From: Bemisia tabaci
Lineage: Eukaryota; Arthropoda; Insecta; Hemiptera; Aleyrodidae
Direction of reading: 5' to 3'
NCBI RefSeq assembly: GCF_918797505.1
Contig: NC_092794.1
Location: 78,219,345-78,283,344 of the forward strand
Length of the DNA: 64,000 bases
Position numbers and translations under genes: made by a program
Part shown: positions 56,707 through 64,000 of the stretch, one piece after another
How positions within the stretch are numbered: the stretch's first letter is position 1
Layout: every line of letters starts with the position of its first letter
The notes under the pieces: model-generated
Told to the model about the DNA's origin: nothing
What the model saw: the letters and a program-made list of their open reading frames with translations, nothing else
The model's database searches: none

Positions 56707-57153
56707 TAGAGTCCCTTTATACCCAGAGTTACGACAACTCGATTATCAGCTGACTGGCATCCGTCCTTGGCTGGCCATGGAAGCCGAAACGAGTGCACCC
56801 AAACGAACGATATTGAGGGATAAGGATCAGGAATCCTACGATGTCTGTCACACAAAAACAACAACATCAACAAAGTGATCAATTAAAAAGAAAATGAGAT
56901 TGGTTTGTGAATAATTTCTTAATCTATTTTCATTTTGGACCTATGGAAATAACAATTTACTCTTGATAAACCACAATTAGGTAATATTTTCATTATTCTT
57001 CTTCACATTCGAGGTACCGCCATCTTGGTGCACTCGTTTCGGCCTCCATGAGCGAGAACCAATCAGAATTGGATTTTTTTTTAGGCCACTTTCAGCCCAA
57101 TCCTGGCCCAACCAAAAGTGAGTTGTCGTAACTCTGGGTATAAAGGGACTCTA
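56707..57153. mobile_element. TAGAGTCCC-family element, type A copy 2 (447 bp)
   Basis: The ends are TAGAGTCCCTTTATACCCAG and GGGTATAAAGGGACTCTA, with duplication GTGGAAGT (56699-56706 and 57154-57161). Same length as copy 1 and nearly identical inside (ATATTGAGGGATAAGGATCA, CGAGGTACCGCCATCTTGGT). Non-coding. Confidence 0.95.
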
Positions 57154-57519
57154 GTGGAAGTCATCGGCCCAATGCCTGAATTTTGCGCGTCACGCGCAAA
57201 ATTCAGCAACGATTCTCAGCAACCATCGGACCAATTTTGAATTTGTCTGAACTATTCGAGTAGATTTAACACACACCTGGTTGAAAATAACTCGAATTTG
57301 CTAAATTTCAACCGTTGGGCGATGACTGTTGACTTCCACATTCAGGTGCTAAATTCAGCGTCTGATTAAGCGAATTTTCGCGATTGAATATCATTCACCA
57401 TTGAATGATATTCGACGATTGAGCATTTTTTTTTCAATGATATTCGACTTCTTCGTTAGTCTCACCAGAGACCGTTGAAATCCATCAATTTGAAATTTCG
57501 AATTCACCTCGGGACTTGA
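57154..57519. repeat. Outer arm of a larger inverted repeat
   Basis: AAGCGAATTTTCGCGAT at about 57367 pairs with ATCGCGAAAATTCGCTT at about 58779. Short ATGATATTCGA words and a GCGCGTCACGCGC palindrome also lie here. The whole 57365-58800 may be one nested palindromic element. Confidence 0.55.
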
Positions 57520-58513
57520 GCCCCACATACACGGTGAAAGTGGACCTTAATATTGGCTTAATGTGGGAGTCACCGATGCGTTGTTGAGCGGTGAACCTTA
57601 ATATTCTCCGGGCCGACGATTAAGGCTCACCGATGGTATTCTGAATCAACGATCACCATCCTCTACCATCCTCTGGAGGATTGCTCTGTGTTTGGTTTTC
57701 TCCCGGTCGTGTAGTGTGGTTAGTGGAGTTTTTTTATTCGTTTTCGCATGCGTTTCGCAATTTTCAGTCATTAAAATGTCTTTCATCGATAGGAACAAGA
57801 ACGTGAAGAGAACGGTCCTACTTAAAACTATGCCCAAGCCGGGCAAATCATGCAGGGAGTTACTAGCAGGTAGAGCTGGTGTGCACGATGACAAATCCAC
57901 GAGGGTAGTGGTTCAGCCCAAAAAAGTTATTTCTGAACCTATGAACAATACTTCACCTACCCAAAATAATCATAACACTGAAAAAAATAATATGCTGTTT
58001 TAGCATCTAGGATGTCAAAAATGTGTCTGGTGATCCCAAGATGCTGCCTTTACTGCTCTCGCAGTTGAATTTGCATTCACAGGATGTAAAATTAACTGCG
58101 GGGGCAGTAAAGGCAGCATCTTGGGATCACCAGACACATTTTTGACATCCTGGATGTTAAAACAGCATATTATTTTTTTCGGTGAATATGTTCGGTTGGA
58201 ATTTCTTTCATGGTTGGAAATAACAAAAAACAATCAACACATAACCTTCAATATTCACGTGCACTTCCAGAATTTTAAAAAACCAAACAAGTTAAGTCAC
58301 TGTTGTCAGGGTTGTATAAATATGTTCACTAACCCGTTTGAACTCTTATGAAAAATTTGTATTGGGCCTCTAGCTCGGCAACAATGCTAGGCCCTGCCGA
58401 TTTAATCGTGTAACTGCTGTTTAAAGTGACTTTGAAGGTCACCGCTCAACAACGCATCGGTGACTCCCACATTAAGCCAATATTAAGGTCCACTTTTACC
58501 GTGTATGTGGGGC
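57520..58513. mobile_element. ~1-kb element with 78-bp inverted ends
   Basis: The left arm 57520-57597 (GCCCCACATACACGGTGAAA to GTTGTTGAGCGGTGA) pairs almost perfectly with 58437-58513. A second palindrome inside (58010-58073 with 58083-58145) repeats ATGTCAAAAATGTGTCTGGT inverted. The element also contains the open frame at 57776-58003. No clean target duplication was found. Confidence 0.65.
57776..58003 (+). CDS. Small open frame inside an inverted-repeat element
   Basis: A Met at 57776 gives 75 residues (MSFIDRNKNVKRTVLLKTMP, KPGKSCRELLAGRAGVHDDK and a Gln/Asn/Thr-rich tail ending NNMLF). The frame is open further 5' to 57692 with a hydrophobic stretch (VSGVFLFVFACVSQF). The basic start and polar tail look coding-like, but I cannot assign a family. 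It could be a captured exon or chance. Confidence 0.25.
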   Translation: MSFIDRNKNVKRTVLLKTMPKPGKSCRELLAGRAGVHDDKSTRVVVQPKKVISEPMNNTSPTQNNHNTEKNNMLF

Positions 58514-59040
58514 TTATAATTCGATTTTTGAATTGATGCAATCGATGTCAGAAACTTCATCTCTCACCAAAATTTTTGTTCTGTCATCTCTTTCTGTTGT
58601 TGTGTTTTGTCAATTCAAGTCTGGTGTTTTCGCACTTTCTGTGTTTTAGTGTTTCGTGTTTTCTTATTTTCTTCTTAATTTCATTTAGGAAAAAAATCTG
58701 AGCTCTGATTGGCTCCTGACATCAACGATCATCGGCATCACTCAGCACTGATCAATTCGTTTGATGAATGACATTCGATCGCGAAAATTCGCTTATTATT
58801 GCGGCAATAGGGCGGATAGCCAATCACGTGAAATCTTCGAATATTACAATGCATCGTGGGTAGTAACTCCGTGGCCTCACTGCTACTTTTACCTGTGATT
58901 CACAGATAGTTCCGGAAATTATGACTTGTGGATTGAACAGTGATAGTAAAATATTACAGTATCAATTTTACCACTAAAAGGGAATTGAGAAGAACGAGTG
59001 ATTTAAAGAGTTTATGCTGTAGAAAATCAGTGGTACTTTT
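58514..59040. other. Unassigned, outer arm of inverted repeat
   Basis: Contains the right arm partner of 57365 (about 58766-58800) and a TACTTTTACCTGTGATTCAC word related to 59640. No gene. Confidence 0.4.
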
Positions 59041-59468
59041 TAGAGTACCTATATTGAGAGAGTATGGCCACTTGAGTTACCACCTCTGATTGGCTCAGCC
59101 ATCTTAGGCTGAATGGAGCCCTTAGGACCCAAAAATGGCGGACGCCATAAGTTAATGTAATGCAAAATGACTCAAAATGTAGTTGTCTTTGCTTATCGTA
59201 ACGAAAAATTTACCAAAATGCACTATTGCGACCTCGTTACATATTTTTAAGGCTAATCGTGTGCAATTTTCGAGAAAAATTATCTTGGATGTAGTAAGGT
59301 TGGCAGCGAGTGCGGTTGGTGATATCCGTCAAAAGTTGGCAATGACCCCCCTCTCATCCGCAAAAACCAAAACAAAGCACCGCCATTTTTGGGTCCTAAG
59401 CCTCTCCATGGGTCTATTTCTTTCATGATGGGACCCAGTGGCCATACTCTCTTAATATAGGTACTCTA
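59041..59468. mobile_element. TAGAGTACC-family element (428 bp)
   Basis: The ends are TAGAGTACCTATATTGAGAG and CTTAATATAGGTACTCTA, with duplication GTACTTTT (59033-59040 and 59469-59476). The termini share TAGAGT(C/A)CCT(A/T)TAT with types A and B, so these are related families. Its right end matches (inverted) the element fragment at 59840. Non-coding. Confidence 0.92.
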
Positions 59469-59839
59469 GTACTTTTAATTTTGAAGATGTAGAAAGCATT
59501 TAGGAAGGATCGTTTGATAAGGTTAACCTGTGATAAATCACAGCATAACCGCCACCTGCTACTTTTCACATGTGATCTGACCTGAGTCAACGAACTGTTG
59601 GAGACGGCGGTATTTTTAGGTTATCCTTGTCAGTTATCCTGTGAAAAATCACTGCTACTTTTCACCGTGATTTTTGAGTAGCAGTAACAGTAATCACGTT
59701 CCCGAAAAGTAGCCGTTAAGCACAAGCCTAGAGTCAGAAGTGCAACCGCTGAGTTATCCGCAGAGTGGCTGAGCTCAGCTGAAGTGTGGTCAAACGTTTT
59801 CTGCATGAGTTATCCGCTGACGCAATCAAAGGCCGCCAT

Positions 59840-60102
59840 TAGAGTACCTATATTGAGAGAGTATGGCCACTGGGCCCCAGGCTTAGGCGGTGCTTTGTTT
59901 TGGTGAGGAGAAAATAAGGGGCACAAAATATCTGAATCAAACAGGCTGTGCGCCATATCATCATAGCAAGGGTATGTTTTGACTTCAGATATGGATTTTA
60001 CGCCAAAAGTAACGTAGAATTGATATGGCACACGGCCTGTTTGATTCAGATTTTTTGTGCCCTTTATTTTCTCCAAAAATACCCGGTTTTTTATGGAGAA
60101 AT
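59840..60102. mobile_element. TAGAGTACC-family element, left part only
   Basis: The left end is TAGAGTACCTATATTGAGAG with a presumptive target GCCGCCAT just before it. The interior resembles the inverse of the 59041 element (AGTATGGCCACTGGG, GGCGGTGCTTTGTTTTGG). It then becomes an internal palindrome (TGAATCAAACAGGC(T/C)GTG.GCC, inverted at about 60030-60055). No right terminus was found before or after the later insertions at 60103 and 60515, so the right end is lost or rearranged. Confidence 0.6.
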
Positions 60103-60487
60103 TAGAGTACCTATATAGCGAGAGTATGGACAGATCGCTTCATGGAGGGCTTAGGGCCCAAAAGTGCAGCCACCCTTCTAACCAACTTCTAGCGCACAAA
60201 ATTTCACCGCCAGTCTGCACATTCCAATTCTAACCAAGATGGCTAAGAATGTACATAAATGAGCGTTCTTCCGCAAAAATGAGTAAATTTATGCAACAAG
60301 TAAGTCAAATACGTGCTTTATAGACGATGGTTCGTAACAATTGTATTAGTAAAGCGCTCTGGATAATTGGGATTCATAGGTTGGCTGCATTTCTGGGCCC
60401 TAACTTTATTCGCGAAGACATCGGTGAAGGCCTGATGGATTTTCGGAGTTTCACATCTGTCTATACTCTCGCTATACAGGTACTCTA
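60103..60487. mobile_element. TAGAGTACC-family element (385 bp), nested
   Basis: The ends are TAGAGTACCTATATAGCGAG and CTCGCTATACAGGTACTCTA, with duplication GGAGAAAT (60095-60102 and 60488-60495). It lies inside the sequence that continues the 59840 element. Non-coding. Confidence 0.92.
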
Positions 60488-60514
60488 GGAGAAATGGGGT
60501 TCTTTAGTAATTTG

Positions 60515-60960
60515 TAGAGTCCCTTTATACCCAGAGTAACGACAACTCGATTATCAGCTGACTGGCAGCCGACCTTGGCTGGCCATGGAGGCCGAAACTA
60601 GTGCACTCAAACGAACGATATTGAGGGATAAGGATCAGGAATCCTGCGATGTCTGTCACACAAAAACAACAACATCAACAAAGTGATCAATTAAAAAGAA
60701 AATGAGATTGGTTTGTGAATAATTTCTTAATCTATTTTCATTTTAGACCGATGGAAATAACAATTTACTCTTGATAAACCACAATTAGGTAATATTTTCA
60801 TTATTCTCGTTCACATTCGAGGTACCGCCATCTTGGTGCACTAGTTTCGGCCTCCATGAGCGAGAACCAATCAGAATTGGATTTTTTTTAGGCCACTTTC
60901 AGCCCAATCCTGGCCCAACCAAAAGTGAGTTGTCGTAACTCTGGGTATAAAGGGACTCTA
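60515..60960. mobile_element. TAGAGTCCC-family element, type A copy 3 (446 bp)
   Basis: The ends are TAGAGTCCCTTTATACCCAG and GGGTATAAAGGGACTCTA, with duplication GTAATTTG (60507-60514 and 60961-60968). Nearly identical to copies at 50999 and 56707, one base shorter in the T run near 60885. It sits 27 bp right of the 60103 element, in the same older host sequence. Confidence 0.95.
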
Positions 60961-61396
60961 GTAATTTGGAGCAAACAGGCCGTGCGCCATATCAATTCTG
61001 CGTAATTTTTCGCGTAGAATCCATATCTGAAGTCGAAACATACCCTTGCTATTTGAAATTTTTGTGACTTACGACCCTCCAAATCCCCAAAATTTTTGAG
61101 AGGTCGTGGCCCCCAAAATTTTTGAGCAGCAGGGGTCATATGGCACTTGCCACATCAATAAAAAGGTATTGACCTCTCCTCTCAGGAGACTTATAGATTT
61201 TGAAATGTGAATAATTTGGCCACTTACAGCATCGAATTGAAAATTGCCCCGAGTATGACCCATAACTCCAAAAAATGGGGGCTTAGGGAAAAAACGCAAA
61301 GAGTGAAATGTTCTTCATCATATTTTGAACTTTCTAACGAGCTTTACATGTTAAATTTAATCGATTGTTAAAGTGGATAAAATCGATTTTCTCTAC
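60961..61396. other. Remainder of the older host element, then unassigned
   Basis: AACAGGCCGTGCGCCATATC at 60974-60993 repeats, and is inverted to, sequence at about 59940-60060. So the host element of the two nested insertions continues here to about 61060. Beyond that nothing is recognised. Confidence 0.5.
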
Positions 61397-62098
61397 TATG
61401 GAACGCCGTTAGTGTCAAAACCCTTTTCTTGCGCGCGCGGAATATTTTTCCGGTGCGCGGAAAGAAAAAACCCGTTTTCGATGAAAATCTCTGAATTTCC
61501 GGATTCCGCGCCGGTTTTCGATATATTTGCGCCGTTTGTGTCAAAACTATTTTTGTCGGCGCGCCGCTTCAAATCTGTTCCGCGCGCGGAAATTTCGATA
61601 TACCGATTCCTGCTCGCCGTTTGTGTCAAAACTATTTTTTCCGGCGCGGCGCTCCAAATCTGTTCCGCGCGCAGAATTTTCGATATATCGAAAAAGTGGC
61701 GCGCGGAATTATTTTCTGGTGGAGCGCCGGAAAAAACAGTTTTGACAGGATCGGCGAGCAGGAATCGATATATCGAAAATTCTGCGCGCGGAACAGATTT
61801 GGAGCGTCGCGCCGGAAAAAATAGTTTTGACACAAACGGCGAGCAGGAATCGATATATCGAAAATTCCGCGCGCGGAACAGATTTGAAGCGGCGCGCCGA
61901 CAAAAATAGTTTTGACACAAACGGCGCATATACATCGAAAACCGGCGCGGAATCCGGAAATTCAGAGATTTTCATCGAAAACGGGTTTTTTCTTTCCGCG
62001 CGCCGAAAAAAAATTCCGCGCGCCGGAAAAATATTCCGCGCGCCAGAAAAAATTCCGCGCGCGCAAGAAAAGGGTTTTGACACTAACGGCTTTCCATA
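61397..62098. mobile_element. CpG-rich palindromic element (702 bp)
   Basis: The ends are TATGGAACGCCGTTAGTGTC and its inverse ending ACTAACGGCTTTCCATA. The arms are inverted nearly throughout, with the centre near 61715. Each arm is built from ~100-bp units, each with TTTGTGTCAAAACTATTTT, GGCGCGCCGC or a variant, TCTGTTCCGCGCGC and TCGATATA. CGCG-rich words contrast with the AT-rich surroundings. Long open frames on both strands (178 and 179 aa) follow from the symmetry and low stop content, with no recognised domain. Confidence 0.8.
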
Positions 62099-62232
62099 CT
62101 GTACTTGGTCTCCTCGTCAGTGGCGCGTCTTGCGCCGTATGTCAATAGCTGATTGTAAGCAGAACGGAACCGAAACCAAATATTGACTTTCTCCGGAACC
62201 AATGGGTCAAATTGAAAAATCTGACGCTCGTT

Positions 62233-62939
62233 CAGAGTTGCTAAAAGAAATTTCATCGAATGAAATTTCTTTTTTCCCAATGAAACTTCTCTCGACCGAC
62301 AAAATGTCAAAAATGCTTATTTTTTCTAACAGAATTTGTTTTTATTTTCAAAGGGAATAATATTCGTCAATTAGACCAGTTGGAGCGCGGTCTTCTCTCA
62401 GCTCTTCTCTTCTGGTCTTCTCTTACTCTTTCTCTTCTGGCAGTTCTGGCTCATCATGGGGAGGGGGACCGGGGACCCTAACCTCAAATTTCAAACTGTT
62501 ACTTTCTGAAAAAATCAGAGACAAATGAAAAAATCATTTAAATTGTTTCAAAGATAGTTCAAGATCCCTCCCTTTTGTACCAAAAAAGAACGATATACTA
62601 TTAGGGGGTACTATAGGATTCTTTATGGTCAAGAAATTTGTTTTGCTCCAAATATGAAAGCTAACGTCTTACTTTATCCGTAAAATTTATTTTGGTGTTC
62701 AACCGGTACGGCTGTGTGTTCAACCAAAATTTAAGATAAAAAATTCAAAATTATGTTTTTGCTGTTTTACTCAACTTTCTGGGCATTTCTAAAGTTCCCT
62801 TTCACAGTTTACCACGTGCCTATAAATGAACTTAAGGAGATTCATAAGTTTCAAGGGTTTGATCCTGAATTCTGCGTGTTAAATGAAATTTCATTATGAA
62901 ATTTCTTTTTATAATCTTTCATGAAATTTCTTAACTCTG
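62233..62939. mobile_element. hAT-like non-autonomous element (707 bp)
   Basis: The ends are CAGAGTTGCTAAAAGAAATT and the near-inverse AGAAATTTC...TTAACTCTG. CGCTCGTT is duplicated exactly (62225-62232 and 62940-62947). A 23-bp hairpin of GAAATTTCAT/ATGAAATTTC follows the left end. The interior has no coding. A second copy starts at 63423. Confidence 0.88.
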
Positions 62940-63095
62940 CGCTCGTTACAGACCTGAGAGTACTACAAATGCTGTAATTTTTACAGATTGACTCTAAAGT
63001 TTTTGGTCTTGAAGGGAAAAAAAGAAAAAATAGAGCCTTACTCGGTAAGGAAAACAAGTAAGCTTATATTGGATACCCTTTATTCAAGCTATCAT

Positions 63096-63422
63096 TAGAG
63101 TACCTTTATAGACAGAGTATGGCCGTTTCTGTTCCGGTTTTTCATTGGTCGCGAGCGAATAGGCTGACACGATGCTCTTAAGGCCTAGATACACACGGCG
63201 TTTAAACGCAGGTGTATTCGGTCAATCGCCGCGACGGGCGAGTGAAATTCTCGGAATTTCTCCAATCGCCGCGATTGAATTCAAAGTAGGATTCAATCCT
63301 ACTTTTTGGGCGAGTAGATGCATTTGTTGAGTCCTGTTTATTCTTGATGGATGCGAAATCCACCAGTACATGTGGTCTACATGTGTTTTTGTTTACGTTC
63401 TTCTGTCTTCGTGGTTCTCGCA
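63096..63422. mobile_element. TAGAGTACC-family left end, possibly truncated
   Basis: TAGAGTACCTTTATAGACAG at 63096 with GCTATCAT before it matches the family's left end. No right end is found before the window edge, and a hAT-like element interrupts at 63423. A GGCCTAGATACACACGGCG word at 63182 and TCGCCGCG repeats lie inside. Confidence 0.5.
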
Positions 63423-64000
63423 CAGAGTTGCTAAAAGAAATTTCATCGAATGAAATTTCGTGAAATTTCTTTTTTCCCCATGAAATTTCTTTCGACCGAC
63501 AAAATGTCAAAAATGCTTGTTTTTTCAAACAGAATTTGTTTTTATTTTTAAAGAAAATAGTATTCGTCAATTAGACCAATTGGAGCTACTTATTTATCAA
63601 ATATTTCCTATTTAAAAAAAGAAATACGTTAGCGAAGGAAACTGTTAGTTTCTGAAAAATCATTTAAATTGTTTCAAGGATAGTTTAAGATCCCTCCCTC
63701 GCGTTTGTACCAAAAAAGGATAGACTCTTAGGGGGAACTAGGATTCTTTATAGTTGAGAAATTTGTTATGTTCCAAATATGAAAGCTAACGTCTTACTTT
63801 ATCCGTAAAATTTATTTTGGTGTTCAACCGGTACGGCTGTGTGTTTAACCAAGATTTGAGAAAAAAATTCAAAATTATGTTTTTGCTGTTTTACTCAACT
63901 TTCTGGGCATTTCTAAAGTTGGGTCTTTAGTAGAAGAGCCCCACCACGGCAATATTGTCGATCAACTTTCGAGACACCCGGTGGACGCTTCAGGTGGACG
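63423..64000. mobile_element. hAT-like non-autonomous element, second copy (cut by window edge)
   Basis: Starts CAGAGTTGCTAAAAGAAATT and follows the 62233 element up to about 63920 (TGAAATTTC hairpin, ACCGACAAAATGTCAAAAATG, GGTGTTCAACCGGTACGGCT). The middle differs, because the first copy has an extra TCTTCTCT-rich block at 62390-62450. The sequence then diverges (GGGTCTTTAGTAGAAGAGCC), and the right end was not seen. Confidence 0.75.

Noticed and set aside
61373..61935. 178-aa and 179-aa open frames on opposite strands
   Set aside because: They lie in a palindrome, mirror each other, are made of repeated units and show no domain. They are a by-product of symmetry and GC-rich composition.

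Overview
The window is genomic DNA from an insect (or close arthropod relative). Genes are split by GT-AG introns, most of the sequence is intronic or transposon-derived, and the main host gene is a homologue of Drosophila shotgun (shg, DE-cadherin). I cannot place the species more precisely from sequence alone. No bacterial operons, rRNA genes, CRISPR arrays or plasmid features are visible.

Host gene. Eleven exons between 603 and 21831 on the minus strand join without a phase error. They encode cadherin repeats EC1 to EC5 and the start of EC6. A twelfth exon (27463-27566) joins in phase upstream, and a possible thirteenth lies at 45515-45599. The rest of EC6 onward, the non-chordate classic cadherin region, the membrane segment and the catenin-binding tail should lie beyond base 1. 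The signal-peptide exon was not found. A second, unidentified minus-strand coding exon is at 53575-53736, with a decayed inverted copy at 45071-45223.

Autonomous transposon. In the intron between 27.5 kb and the possible upstream exon sits a probable intact PIF/Harbinger element (about 30.08-40.46 kb). It carries the two proteins this superfamily needs. One is a five-exon Myb/SANT (trihelix)-like DNA-binding protein on the plus strand; all its introns are in phase 1 and two of its exons are tandem duplicates. The other is a two-exon DDE transposase (HARBI1 type) on the minus strand, with its acidic catalytic residues present and a long aspartate run near its C-terminus. Related inverted sequences lie at both ends.

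Mobile-element landscape. Three deleted mariners share the same architecture of long terminal inverted repeats around a C-terminal transposase remnant. There is a head-to-head pair of Penelope-like fragments with a GIY-YIG motif and a hammerhead-like motif. A LINE reverse-transcriptase fragment and a tRNA-derived SINE are also present. At least ten non-autonomous elements have perfect 8-bp target duplications (hAT-like), three have perfect 9-bp duplications (Mutator-like), and one has a 3-bp TAA duplication (Harbinger-like). Several very long inverted repeats (1.2, 1.9 and 2.5 kb) are present, some with younger insertions nested in one arm.

Most unusual single stretch: 42740-42892 holds seven consecutive perfect hairpins with 3-nt loops, GC-rich and unlike its AT-rich surroundings.

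The right-hand part (46-64 kb) is almost entirely nested non-autonomous elements, with no confidently recognised host gene apart from the 53.6-kb exon.
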